A DNA stretch of 64,000 nt from Adenophora triphylla var. japonica (Eukaryota; Streptophyta; Magnoliopsida; Asterales; Campanulaceae), in the NCBI GenBank assembly GCA_022495995.1, contig JAFEMH010002078.1, positions 82,001-146,000 on the forward strand, read 5' to 3'. Shown piece by piece: positions 49,296 through 62,006 of this stretch. The position numbers and the translations under genes are program-made. Each line of letters begins with the position of its first letter. Position 1 is the first letter of the stretch. The notes beneath the pieces were generated by a model. That model searched no databases, was not told the DNA's origin, and worked only from the letters and a program-made list of their open reading frames with translations.

Positions 49296-52200
49296 ATGAG
49301 CTGCTTGTTTATTGCATATTCCACGACTTTATTTGCAAGGACCGGCCGGTTTGTGGTAAGTTCATCTTGTGGATTTCCGGGTTTTCCATGGCACAGAAGG
49401 TTTGTTCGAGCTTCAAGCCTTGCAACTAATTTCAAAACTTGCTACTCGACTCGAAGTTTGAAGGCCAGCAGTCGTAGTAAGTCTAAAGCACGAATATTGG
49501 AGTCTAAACCAGCAATGGATGAAGAGAAGAATGCCTTCTTTGTTGTCCGCAAAGGAGATCTTGTAGGTGTTTACAAGAATTTGAGTGATTGCCAGGCTCA
49601 AGTTGGATCATCGGTAATACTTCTCACCTGTTTTCCTTGTTCTTTTGCTGTGCCCACATAGTTATGTTTCTCCAAATGATCTGCTTCAGTTCCAATCTCA
49701 CTACGTTCAGTATTCTGGTTGTTATCGTTTGATAGTTTAATTTCGAGGCAACACACTTCTATACAGTTATCTATTGATGAACTGTTGTCTGAAGACTCCG
49801 AATCATGATTTTCTCTTTGTGACTCTTTAAGACTTGGAAGCAATTGGGAATGTTCTGTGATTACTTTTAGTCTTTTAGAATTATCTCATGCCAAATGTTT
49901 TATTAAACTCTATCCAGTTCTAGATCACCCTACATTATAATATTCTACAAGTATCTGTGATGGTGCCCATTTTCTTTATTTAAATTCGGAACAATATCAC
50001 AAAAATTGTTAGCTGTGGTTTAAATAGAAGCATAATTGACAAATTATGTTGAACCAGAAGGGATGTTTATCAAGTATTATGTAGACAAGAATTTGGCATA
50101 ATCTAGGATCGGAATCCTTATTCAATGGTCCAAACTTGATATAATTGAATGGATTGATGTGATTGTTGGGCTGAGTAGTTTGACACAGTGGCGAGGCTAG
50201 GTTAGGCCATGGGGGCCATTCGACCCCCTTCAATTTTCGAGTGTGTCAATTTTAGCACTTTCAAAATTTTTTAAAATGACTTTTTACTCTATATTAGATT
50301 TATACATTTTGACCTCCTTAATTTTGAAAAAAAAAATTTGCACTAAATTAATATTTGACCCGTTTGTATATTAAATTTGGATATCTCAATCATAATAGTT
50401 TTCCCAAAAGCAATCTTGACCCCCTTTCCGAAAAATTCTGGCTTCGCCACTTGTTGGACATGCATCCTTTTATAAAGAATGGCTTTGTGATAAACTGGCT
50501 CAAGTTTATTAGTACTTGCACTGCTTGCAATACTATTCTTTTAATACTATGGAATAGCATCCGAGCATTTGTCAATTTATGCTAATTATATACACAAAAT
50601 ATTGCTTCTTTGTGTATGTCTCCGTGGACCAATTATATTAAAGTTAAATGTATTTTTTTTTGGAAATCAATAAAGTTAAATGTTTTACCTTTCAAATTAT
50701 TATAACATATGGGGGTAGGATTATTAGTTTATGATTTGGGGACGCGGAAAAGTCGGTAAAATCGCCATGCTTTCCCTCCGATTGAATGTCGGCACATGTG
50801 GGTGACTGGGTGCACAAACTTAGGTTTCTAAACAGTCTGATAGGTTTTTTCACAGGACACTAGCTTACCAAATTACCATAAAGGTTCCATTGCTTATATC
50901 ATGTCAGGAGATGCTTAGAAAACATAGTATGAATATAATCATTGTAGATTTTAGAAGTACTTATATTCATCTATGATTTGTTTCTCTTCAGTTAAGATAT
51001 CTATGATTCTATATGGTGGTATCCTCATCTCTTGGACTTTGAATGTCCTTGTGTTGCGCATCACTTGTCTATGATGACATCTGATTCTCTTTATCTCTTT
51101 CTCTCATGTTCTTCAACGAAGAGATGTTATGAGACAATCTCAGAGAAAATACACCAGAGAAATAAAGTGACTATGTTAGGTTGTTGGTACCAAAGTGTCC
51201 TTCAATACCCATTTTGAAAATTGTATGGTTACAAAACCCGATGATGGGATCTAAATCTGTAGAGAACTCGAGACATATCAACAGAGAAACGCATTTTTTT
51301 TCCGGAGGGAGTTAATAATTGTTTTTGTATCCTTTCTATTTCTATTTAGGGGTTTTTTGAGCTGACTTCCTCAAGTTGGGGATAGAGTGTTTTGCATTAA
51401 TATTGTTATTATTATTAATTATTATTTATATTTTTGGGTTTCATTATAAATACTCATTGACTTCATTTGTTGATACACCTTTTGATTGAATGATAATAAG
51501 AAATGCTGAGTTTTATTTTTTGAACTCTCGGCTTTACTTTTTATTTTATTTTCTTTTGGTTTTGATTCTACTTGTCGACCCGGTTAGTGAGTGGTGGTTT
51601 TTGATCATATTTGTGATTGGTGTTTTATGTGTAGGTGGATATAATGATTTGGTTCTTGGCGATTAGTTTCATTGTGAATCTTCTGATATTGGTTGCTTCT
51701 TTCTGCAATCAATCCTTATTTGCCCTTCGTACAAGTGTTGATATGATCATACTGCTTCTCATTTGGCAATTGTCTCAAGTCAACTTTTGTGGACTTTTCT
51801 GATGGTTTTTCTTTTCGCTCTCCTCGTAGGTATGTGATCCTCCTGTCAGTGTCTATAAAGGGTATACAATGTCCAAGGAAACAGAAGATTATATGCGCTC
51901 TTGTGGGCTGAGGAATGCACTTTATTCAGTCAGAGCTGCAGAACTAACAGAGGAGCTCTTTGGAACTCTTGTGCCCTGCATGTTTCAGGTGATTGATTTA
52001 TCAACCTACTGTTGATTTTGTAATAAATATAGGTCTTCCCTATTCAACAATAATCTATCACATGTTTTTTCCGATCATGTCAGGTGCATCACAATGTCTA
52101 TCAAATTTCTTCTCCTTTATTATTTTATTTTAAATTTAGTAAAATCATGTTTTTTTTTTGTCATTTTGGCTGTATCTGTTTCGATAAATATGCTTAATAA

Positions 52201-55200
52201 GTGAATTGTTCCCACTGCTGGCCTGCCATGCATAATCCAAACTAAGGCACCTTTGTTTTATGTCTACTAGTGACTTCTTTCTCCCAAAGTTCAACCGCAT
52301 AAATCATTAGCCGTACCTTGATAATGCATCCATCTATGGGAATTTCCTTTGTTCTTGGAAAGCGGAACTAATACACTTCACTTGCTTGAGATCAGTCATT
52401 TTTCTCTCTAATTTTGTGCCCTAAACATCCTCAATAAGAAGCTTGCTCTCATAGTTGATCGTCGAGGCATAAACCATTTGAAACAAACTGGTGCTTGACG
52501 TCTCTAATGTTGGGCAATAAACATCCTCTATCAAGCACCAGGATAAATGGTCTAGGCTTGAGTAATGCAGCTGAGCTGCTTAATATCATTGATAAGTTGT
52601 ATATCTAAGCTTTTTACTCTTTTTCTGTTATTCCCTTCCGCATTGAACATGGATGTGTATATATATGTCTGTGTGTGTGTGTGTTTATTTATTTATTAAT
52701 ATTTTTTTTTACCAGGAACCACCTGCTTTCAGTGGTGAAACATCTGGTGGGCATCCTTCTAAGAGAACAATTCAGGAAACTGGGGTAAGTTGGAAATTCT
52801 TTTAGTATGACTATGGACTTTCTCATAACCTTCAAAGTTTTTTTGTTTTCTCCATGTTATCAAATAAATAATTATTGCTCTCTCTCTCTCTCTCTCTCTC
52901 TCTCCCCCATGCATTTCTTGGCTGCATATATCAACTTGTACTCAGTTAAAGGCTGCTTAAAGGACTAAGTTGCGTTCTACATATGAAAGGGTGGTCCCTA
53001 TGCTTCAAGAAGTACCCTCAGTGTCTGTTCGCATCAATATAGCGAAAATGTACTTTATGCTTGAAAAACATGTGTGTTTCCTTCTCATTCATTGTCGGGT
53101 CATTTAATTGACATGTTAGTAGTTTCCCGCATAGACGCATTCAATAGTAAATTAGACAAAAGACTAAATTATCTGTTAAATTGCTTGGTTTCTGTCTTCT
53201 ATGCATTACATATACCATTTTTTGGCAATCATACTTAAGTTCCTCTTTGATTCTTGGCATTTTCTTTCCTTTTTTTTTCATTTGCCGCAGGGGGGGGGGG
53301 AGTTCAAGGATATCCGGTGTTTCCTCTCATTATTTTCTAAAGATGACACTTTCAGAAGTGTTGAATTACATGTTACTCCCTCCCTCCCGAAATGATCTTC
53401 CTCCTTTTTATGTCGTTAAAGTGAAGGTTCTTTGAGCAATAATTATAGGTTGATTTAATTATCCGAATGAACATCTAAAAAATGTTATTGATAGTATTTG
53501 TAATGATGTAGCGATAGCAAGTTTTAAATTTTCATGAGGATAATTGAATCAACCTAAAATTATTGCTCAAAGTACCTTCGTGTTAATTACAAAAAAAAAG
53601 TGGGAAGATCATTTCGGGACAGAAAGAGTACGAGGTTAACACAAAACCTATCTGGTTCCTAGTAGCTGTCTTTCACAAATGTAAATCTCGACATAAGATG
53701 AAAATGGCTCCTTCGATATACTCCCTCCGTCCCAGCTCACTTGACACTTATTTCCATTTTGGGCCGTCCCAGCTCACTTGACACTTCCCAAAATAGCCTA
53801 CTTTTTATAATTTTATATTCACTCTACCCCACCACTCATTCTCTCTCTTCATTTTCCACCACTCAATTTATTCAACCAACACTACTATTTATCACACTCA
53901 TTCTCTCTCTTCATTTTCTACCACACATTTTTTTTATTTTATTCTTTTTTCTTAGTTCTTGTGCCCACCTCAAGGGTGTCAAGTGAGGTGGGACGGAGGG
54001 AGTACATTTTACTCGACAAAGATACACTCGTGCCAGCAGCTGTATACTTCTTATCAGTATCATGGCTGCTTTCATAGTCAAGTGAAAATGTTTTTCAACC
54101 AATTTTCCCTTCTTTTATCTGCATATTTTCTCAAATTCCCCTAATTCTTGCTCTCTATTCTGCTCAAGAGTCCATGTTTAATTCATAAACTTTAAGTATA
54201 AAATGAATTTCCTTAAATGTAAAAGTTTAACAGGATTTAAATGTTGCTAATTTTTTAGCTGTGTGCAATATGGATAAGTTTGAAACTCATAAAGTTTAGA
54301 AGCTGTCTTTAACTCAGGACTCTTAAGAGCGGAATACTTCATAATAGAAAGCAGGACCCTTAAAGCAAGTCAATGAGAGTATCTAACTGAATGAACATTG
54401 CCTTAAGATAAACCATCACCGATTTGCTTTTTAATTCAGAGATGATAGCTGCAGCATTATTTACAAGTAGATATCTTCTGATTAAAGATCTTTTGCAATG
54501 GAAGAATTATGTCTTCATGACTTCATATCTTACCACACTCGTGTTTGCATTTTACTTAATTAGTTTATTAATTCCTTAGTACCATACAGATGTTCCCATT
54601 GGCCATTTTTATTTGTCCCAAAAAGGTACTCTCATTTCTAAAATTGTTAGGCTAAAATCATTGAACTTCCTAAATTACCAACGAGAAAGAGGGTAAGAGG
54701 AGAGGGTGAGAGTAAACCAAGAAAGAAGAGGGAGTAACGGTGTAAACATTAAACATTATTAAGGTTAGTGATGGAAATGAAAATAGGTTGGTAAAATGTT
54801 TGAATAGTCAAATGGGACTATCATTATGGGACGGAGGGAGTATTCTTTTTGGATGCTGTAGGTCTTGTGAGTTCAAATTGATTATTATTACTAGGTATTT
54901 AGGGATATTCCAGTCTAGTTGCCTCAATAGGGTATGATGAATATTTGAGCAGTCCAAATAGCCCTAAGAGTCATCAGAGTTGACTGTTGATGGAAATATT
55001 AAGCTTTTTGCCGTTGTTGCCTGTGGGTATGGAATGACCGTCACTAGCATATGCATTTCTTTACACCCCATCATGAAGCTCGCTTATAAATAACCCTCAC
55101 TGCATGAAAGCTGACCTACAAACCTGTCATCTATTTGTGGTAGCCCATCGCTTGATTACAGTTGACCATTGCCTACTGGCAATTTTTTGTAGTTGTGTGG

Positions 55201-58200
55201 GAGCATAAGAATGTTGTACTTTCCATTTTCGCAAACAACAGCTTGATTCTCTGTGAAGAGATAGGTTACGACTTGTCGGTGATAAATCAATAATTAGAAG
55301 GGAAAAGGAGCATCTTTTGGAATAACAATATATATTTCAAGAAGATAAACATTACTCCCTCCGTCCCTTCAAAAATTTCCCAAAAGGGTGTCCAATTTTA
55401 ATTTTAAACTTTAAAATCCCAAAATGGAAAGATTATACTTCCTCCGTCCCAAAATGAATGTCCGAAAAAAAATCATATTTGCTCTCGATCAAGAGCAAAT
55501 TTGAAAAAAAAATTGGACATTCATTTTGGGACAGAGGTAGTAATACTTTTTTATTGAATGGGCCTCACTCACATGTCATACTCACCACAACTATCCACTA
55601 ATTTCTTCCTTTCTCTCTCCTACCCACTTTCTATACTCACAACACACAATCCCACTTTCTATATTTTAAAATAAAAACATCCCCCTCCTTAATACTTGAG
55701 CCCAATTTTTTTGAAGTTTAAAGTGGGACAGAGGGAGTATATGCCAAAATATATTATTGTGCCCAAAGTTTTACCAAAATCCCACTTTGGTCAACTTTAA
55801 AAATCCCACATGAAATCCACACTGTAGCCAAGTAATCATTGAGGGATACGATCATTTAGTTCCCCGATACTCATTTTCATCTCATGTGTCCTACCCCACC
55901 ATTTGGCTATAAACAGTACTTGTGGACTTGATGCGAGATTTTAAAAGTTAAGGACCCAAAGCGGGATTTTGGTGAAACTTGTTGGCACCAAACGATATAT
56001 ATGAAATGAGAAAGCGCACATTGTTTTTGTTGTTATTTTGTGTTCTTCTTACAATGTTTAATATTCCATCATTTATCTTGTATCTGCTGTAGCTCGTTGA
56101 ATGGGGGTTGCATCGTAACTTGCTATAGCTTCTGTTTTACTCCCTCCGTCCCAAAGTGATCTTCCTACTTTTTTGGTTGTCGATACGAAGGTACTTTGAG
56201 CAATAACTATAGGTTGATTGAACTATCCTAATGAACATCTAAAATTGTTGTTGATAGTATTTTTAATGGTGTATCAATAACAATTTTTAAATTTTAATTA
56301 GAATAAATAAATCAACCTAAATTTATTGCTCAAAATGCTTTCCATCGACAACCAAAAAAGTAGGAAGATCATTTCTTGATGGAGGGAGTATAAGGTTATA
56401 GGCCTTGAAGGGTGTTAACTTTGTTATTCACTCTATTAATTTATTTACGAAACACTTGCAGGATGCCCTAGCGTTGACATGTATTTCAAACGATCCACCA
56501 ATAAAGCATGCCAAGTTGGATCAGGTTGGTGTGAGTAGGTATTATGTTGGCCCCTGAGCAAAAGGCAACCCTTTTCTCTTTCCCTTCTAGTTAGTACTCC
56601 CACTATTCCAGTTATAAAATGTCAATTTTTGAAAGTAAACAATCACAAATAAGCACATTCTTAAGCTTTTTGTTGCTATTTTCTATGAAAGAATAAATTT
56701 CTTCTTGAATGATTCCATATGATGTGCTTCATACATTCTTCGGAAAAAAAATCTATGAATTTATTTTATGGCGTCAAAATTCTTTCTTTAAATAAACTAC
56801 TAAAAGAAAACAATCACAAATAACCACATCTTATGCTTTCTTTCTTTTCCTTGCTTTGAGAAAACTTTATTTTGTATCAACTATACAGCGAACTTGTATT
56901 CTTGAATTCGATGGTGCCTCTAAAGGAAATCCTGGAAAAGCTGGGGCAGGAGCTGTGCTGCGATCAGATGATGGAAGTGTGGTAAAATAATCTACCATTT
57001 TGATCCCGTACCGTTTCGTATCTTTTATCATTATACTTAAAAACATAATCTTTATGTATAGATTTGTAAATTACGTGAAGGACTGGGAATAGCAACCAAC
57101 AATGCTGCTGAATATCGAGCTATGATATTAGGGTTGAGATATGCTCTTAACAAAGGTTTTACAAATATTCGCGTTCGGGGTGATTCTAAACTAGTTTGTA
57201 TGCAGGTGTGTTCCTAGTTTGCTGTTTTTGTTCTTTGTTATTGCAAATCTGATGAAACTTGAGAAACTAATAGTGCTCATGGCATAGGTTCAAGGTTTAT
57301 GGAGGGTGAAAAACGAGAACATTTCAAGATGGTATGAGGAGGCAATCAAACTGAAGGATAGATTTCTTTCTTTCCAGATCGATCATGTTTTAAGGGTATG
57401 CTTATTAACGCAGTTTTTCTTCTTTCGCTCACTGGTTTCTTTAACCAACCTTGCGTCTATTGGCTTTAAATTCGGGCATGTTGCTGTTACACATCTTTTC
57501 AGTGATTTTCTTAAATTTAGGTCTTTCTTGGACCAATGGGGGAAAATAGTTATAGTCATCTCTAAGGTTACATAATTGTGGATTAAGCATGTAGACCTAG
57601 AATATCTAACCAATCACTTGCATGTATGCATTACTCCGTCTCATAAAGGTGTTCCCACATTCCATGTTTGTTTGTCCCAAAAAGATAGTCTCATTTTTAT
57701 ATTTAGTAGATTTCCAAAATTTTAGTAAAATGGATGTGGATGATGGGTTAAGATTAGGTCCTTTGTGTGATTCTTATGTTCATTAGGTGATAGTAATGGA
57801 AAGATTAACGTATCACTAAGGGCTCGTTTGGTAGCCCTCCAGGATTAACCTGTATTATTAATCTTCGTATTGTTAATATCCGTATTATTACTCGCCATGA
57901 TTAATAAACATGTATCGGGTTAATCACTTGATTACCAGAACACCCACACATCATTTACTTATTATCTAAACAAGATAGATTAAACAATCTTTAATCAAAC
58001 TACATTCACTTGATTACCAGAAGCTTCACCTTTCCTTTTTTGGCAAAGAATCTTTACTATTTTCTCCACTCATCCTCTCTCCTAATTCACTATTGCACTC
58101 ACAACACTTTTCAAATTTACTATTTCCTCCACTAATTCTCTCTCCTATTTTCAAATTACACTCGCAACATTTTTTCTTCCCACCCATTTCCTTAATTTGC

Positions 58201-59267
58201 GTGACGGGCCAAAAGGATGAAGCATTTACTGGGACGGAGGGAGTATTTAAAATTGGACGAAACTACTTGATTTCATTACGAAAAGCAAGAACAACAACGT
58301 TATTAAAAAAAACAAAAAACTCAAGTCTGGCACAATAATTACCGTCTCAAAATCAAAAACCACAATGGAAATAACAGGAAGATGAAGCTAAAAGTCGGTT
58401 CCAATTTGTCAAAGATTTTCTATGCAAAATTGACCACCAACAAACTCCAATTAACTATAATGAAATCACTGTGACCTCAAGATTTGGGTTTGTCAACGAT
58501 ATTCAGATTATGGTTATGAGCTCTAGATCTGGGTTTGCACAATTATGATTTTGGCTTGCAAAGTCCAAATCTAGGTTTGACCTTAATACCTCATCTTTGT
58601 CAGACTTCCCCCCATATTGATGCTAGAATGCAGTGGAGAGGAAAAAGAAAGGCAAAAGAGAAACGGATTGAAAATTGGAGAATTGTGACAAAATATGGAA
58701 AAAGCTGATGAGCATGAAGAGAATGATTTGGGAAGAAAAGTAAATGACGAAGAAGATATCTCCTGTTACGCAGAAGAGGGCACTTTTGGCCAAAACAAAA
58801 AACAACGACCGCTTGTTGAACCGGATAAATAATACCACCCCCCGTGTGGTGTTATTAGTCCGGGGTTTCTGACTTTTAGCCGGATAGTGGGGACAAATAG
58901 CCCTTTTCTTAAATCCTTACCAAACATATTACTTGACGGACTAATAGTGAATGATACATTTCTTGTCCAATTGTGTTAGTCTTATTTCCATGTGGGCCCA
59001 ACCCTTTTCTTGACCCCACGCATTGTGGGAGCTCTTGTAGTACCAAGTTGTAGTAATTTGTTCATTACCTTGTTCATTTATCGAAAACATCTACTTATAT
59101 GAAGGAATATAACTCTGATGCGGATGCTGAAGCCAACTTTGCCGTTGCTCTTTCTGGTGAGTATCCCCTGAGTTTATTCGAGCAATAGCATCTGTTTATT
59201 AAATGTAATAATTTGTAACATGAATCTATCTATGGCTGCAGATGGTCAAATTACGGAGGTGCTATGA
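49296..59267 (+). CDS. RNH1: Organellar-type ribonuclease H1 (viroplasmin domain plus RNase H), nine coding exons
   Basis: Coding exons: 49296-49613, 51830-51988, 52716-52784, 56462-56530, 56889-56981, 57062-57205, 57288-57395, 59105-59156, 59242-59267. They total 1038 nt, 345 residues, with all junctions in frame and GT-AG. Residues 1-73 are Ser/Arg-rich with few acids, fitting a chloroplast or mitochondrial transit peptide. Residues about 79-125 form the viroplasmin (RNase H1 N-terminal) fold that binds hybrids (FFVVRKGDLVGVY, YKGYTM). The RNase H domain (206-340) has the catalytic set D213 (EFDGASKGNPG), E253 (NNAAEYRA), D277 (RGDSKLV) and D327 (NSDAD). The enzyme cuts RNA in RNA:DNA hybrids. 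Layout and size match Arabidopsis AtRNH1B/C. The exon 4 donor was set at GTGAGT (56531); an earlier GTTGGT is less likely. Introns carry many MITEs. Confidence 0.9.
50186..50452. mobile_element. hAT MITE in RNH1 coding intron 1
   Basis: 267 bp. Ends CAGTGGCGAGGCTAGG and CTGGCTTCGCCACTT are inverted repeats of the common plant hAT type. The flanks GTTTGACA and GTTGGACA form an 8-bp target duplication with one mismatch. Confidence 0.75.
53376..53628. mobile_element. Stowaway-like MITE in RNH1 intron 3, family with GATCTTCCT ends
   Basis: TA flanks at 53374-53375 and 53629-53630. Ends CTCCCTCCCTCCCGAAATGA and TCATTTCGGGACAGAAAGAG. Inner inverted words include TTTGAGCAATAATTATAGG and ATTATTGCTCAAAG. 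Confidence 0.75.
53721..54002. mobile_element. Stowaway MITE in RNH1 intron 3
   Basis: TA flanks. Ends CTCCCTCCGTCCCAGCTCAC and GTGAGGTGGGACGGAGGGAG. 282 bp. Confidence 0.85.
54582..54841. mobile_element. Stowaway MITE in RNH1 intron 3, left end decayed
   Basis: Right end ATTATGGGACGGAGGGAG followed by TA. The left end is degenerate (CCATACAGATGTTCCCATT). A partial relative with ACTCCGTCTCATAAAGGTGT lies near 57633 in intron 7. Confidence 0.6.
55355..55737. mobile_element. Stowaway MITE interrupted by another MITE
   Basis: Outer ends CTCCCTCCGTCCCTTCAAAA and AAGTGGGACAGAGGGAG with TA flanks (55353-55354 and 55738-55739). Confidence 0.8.
55438..55540. mobile_element. 103-bp MITE nested in another MITE
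   Basis: Ends CTTCCTCCGTCCCAAAATGA and TCATTTTGGGACAGAGGTAG. TA on both sides. The centre GCTCTCGATCAAGAGC makes almost the whole element one hairpin. Confidence 0.85.
56140..56388. mobile_element. Stowaway-like MITE in RNH1 intron 3, second copy of the GATCTTCCT family
   Basis: TA flanks. Ends CTCCCTCCGTCCCAAAGTGA and TCATTTCTTGATGGAGGGAG. The interior matches 53376-53628 (TTTGAGCAATAACTATAGG, ATTGCTCAAA). Confidence 0.85.
57819..58920. mobile_element. Composite of MITE fragments in RNH1 intron 7
   Basis: GGGCTCGTTTGGTAG near 57822 begins a TATTATTAATC-rich element. Within it a left-truncated Stowaway end (TACTGGGACGGAGGGAG, up to 58243) is inserted. Related words (GGACAAATAGCCC, CTTACCAAAC) near 58890-58926 may be the far end. 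Boundaries are uncertain. Confidence 0.4.
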
Positions 59268-60146
59268 ACTAGTCACACCCATTCAAAAGAATCAACTGTA
59301 CAACCAATCATCAAGTTGCTTTTCCTGTTGGTCCAACCAAGTTATTTCCAAAGGACATTAATGGAGTCTTCAAGGATCTCTCTCTCTCTCTCTCTCACCA
59401 TCTTTTGTTCTGAAGATGTGATTTTTGAGCTGTTGAGGCACACTACTGGATGATATTTCTTGTTTTCTCGGGCTATTTGCAGTGATACAAAGTGAAGAAC
59501 TAAATGTTTAGGCCATGGTTACGGTTTTTGCCTACTTGAGAACGGACCGTTGAGGATGTTTTCTTTATCTATATCATCTCTAATTCCTCGGCACTCAAGA
59601 ACAAGAAATTGTTTTCATTTGTACGCGATTGAATTACAATTCATATTGTATATTTTTTCTCTGGGGTTGTCTCTGTGTTTTGATGTGTGTTTTGATGTAA
59701 AGATTATTGATTGCGAAAAAGATGGTATTTTTATTTTCCAAAGGAGTGTGCTGTTCATTCTTTGAATGATTAAGGATTTACATATCTATACGGATACACG
59801 GATGAGCTTTTTGGCTCAATGGTATACGTTCTTGACTTCGGACCTCTCCTCTGCGTTGTATTTGAAATATTGAAATATGAAAAAAAAAAAAAAAAGAGTA
59901 TTTACATATTACCAGGATCAAGTTATTTAGAAATGGTGGACAGTGGACTACTACATTTCAATAACTATATTCAAGGACATTTTTTTTTTTTGAGTCAAAA
60001 GAATGAACATGAATGCCTTTGTTATTAATTAAATTAATGAAGGTTTATTTTTGTTTTTGATCAAAAATGTATACAATTTTGGGACGGAGGGAAAATAAGA
60101 AACCATATTGAATGAAAATTAGATGAAAACATTAGGAAATGAAATA
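59268..60146 (+). other. RNH1 3' flank and intergenic DNA
   Basis: The 3' untranslated region should lie at the start. A CT microsatellite is at 59379-59396, an A-run near 59880 and a solo Stowaway end (GGGACGGAGGGAAAA) near 60080. No further gene is seen. Confidence 0.5.
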
Positions 60147-60422
60147 CTCCCTCCGTCCCACCAATTGCTTCACCATTTTCCTTGGGCACGGGAATTATGG
60201 TAATGGGAGGGAAAAAAAATATTGTGAGTGTAATTTGAAAATAGGAGAGAGAATTAGTGGAGGGAATAATAAATTATAATGGTGTTGTGAGTATTAAAAT
60301 AATGTAGGAGAGAGAATGAGTGGAGGAAATAATAATATTTTATGTCCAAAAAAGAAAAGGTGAAGCTTCTAACGAGACGCCCTTTTGGGTAATTGGTGAA
60401 GCTTTTATTGGGACGGAGGGAG
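60147..60422. mobile_element. Stowaway MITE upstream of NOG1
   Basis: TA flanks at 60145-60146 and 60423-60424. Ends CTCCCTCCGTCCCACCAATT and TTTATTGGGACGGAGGGAG, with inner inverted words TTGCTTCACC and GGTGAAGC. Confidence 0.87.
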
Positions 60423-60700
60423 TATAATTTTTCTTTATTTATTTGTTTTCAAATACCAAACAAAGGAATTTAGGAATTTGCGGTTCAACCGCACAACATT
60501 CCCAGTAGTGATGTGTACGACGGGTATCGAATGCGAGTTAATTTGACGGGCTGAAAATAACGAGTCAAGTAACATTAATGAAGAACAAAAATGAGAGTTA
60601 TCGAGAGATGTGCATTAGAAAACTTAGATCGGGACCCACTGATTATCATCCCAAACAAACCTAAAAGCTTAATTGGAGAGGCGAGAGGTAATCAAAACAA

Positions 60701-61349
60701 AGCCCAACAATAACCTAAAATCGTGAACCGTTCAGGCCCATTTCAATTTTCAGCTGACCCAACTCGATCCTTCTCTTACATCTAACTCTAAAACCCTTGC
60801 TCACAGCCGCACCTCCGTCTTTCTCCTTAGCCGCGCCCCCGTCCTTCTCCTTCCATTCCTTCCAGGCATGTCTTCTCTTCCTTTCTTCTTTCTAGCTTTT
60901 TCTACTTTGATTCATGTATTTTCTCTTGTTTTTGTTCGAATTTACTATTGAATTTTAAACTTATTCTGAATTTTCGAACCCTGATTCTTAAATTACCAGC
61001 TACTCAACTTGATTCGTCGTACTTTGTTTCAATTAAGAATTAATTTGATGTCAATAACTCTTTGTTCTATTATGTTAGATTAATCATAACTTGAAAATTT
61101 ATGGACACTCATTTTTGGTTGAGCCCGTCGAGCCGGCCCGTCCCGCCATGAAATGAAATAGGGGTGGGTTGGATTTTAAATCTATTAACCCAAATATAAG
61201 TGAGCCAATTCGGGTTGGCTCAAATGGGTGCGGGTCAAACGGGTTTGGGGCGGGCGGGCCAATCCAACTTTTTTTTTCAGCGCCTAAGCGCGAACGACGT
61301 CGTCCCTTTTTTTTCTTACCCCATTTTGGCGTTTCATTCTCTAGGGTTT
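60701..61349 (+). promoter_or_regulatory. NOG1 promoter motifs: site II and telo-box
   Basis: AGCCCA (60701) and GGCCCA (60735) are reverse-strand site II (TGGGCY) elements. TAGGGTTT at 61342-61349 is a telo-box. This pairing is known in promoters of plant ribosomal-protein and ribosome-biogenesis genes, which fits NOG1. Function here is inferred. Confidence 0.45.
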
Positions 61350-61465
61350 CAAATCCCTTCTCTTCACTTTTCATCAGTTCCAAATTCCAATTCAATTTCA
61401 TTCCCCGCCGCAGCCCTAGCCCTCCCGGCCTCCCCTCGCCTTCGCCCTCGCATTCGCCTTTGCAG

Positions 61466-61982
61466 GTATGTGATCTTGTTGAAATTGTTTATTATTTTGT
61501 TGAAATTGTTGAATATTTTCGATTCTAGTACTCCCGCTGGCTTCACTATTTTTCTTGGTGTTTGTCACCAAATTTTGAACACAGGCAGTAGGGGCCTAGA
61601 AGTTTTACAAAAATATTATTGTCAATTTGACCAATCTTTTTAAAACTTATCTTTTCCGAATCACATGCACCAGATGAGGTTGGATTGGCACCAATAGGAA
61701 GTTGTGATTGTATATGAAGATTCTATATACTTCTTCGTGTCTATGAAGGAATAGATTCTCGATTTCAAGTCTCTTCCTAATGCTTCAAAGCATTGTTATA
61801 TGACTTGGACTTGCTCTAAGATGTTTATAGCAACTATTGCGTGGCATTTATTTTATGAAAGTTGGTGTTTTTGGTTATATTTTTTCTTTTCCTCCTTTGT
61901 TAATTTGTTGAAATACGTGATTTAATAGAAAAAAATAAATATTTTTTGGGTATTAATTTGTTCATTTGATTTTGTGCTGCAG
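61466..61982 (+). other. Putative 5'UTR intron of NOG1
   Basis: Donor TGCAG|GTATGTG at 61466 and acceptor TTGTGCTGCAG ending at 61982. The coding exon has a 24-nt leader before the ATG at 62007. Confidence 0.6.
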
Positions 61983-62006
61983 TGGTACTGTTAAATTCTT
62001 GAAGTC

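Noticed and set aside
61099..61643. Frames of 100-147 codons upstream of NOG1
   Set aside because: They cross the promoter, 5'UTR and the GT-AG 5'UTR intron of NOG1, and no domain is recognisable.
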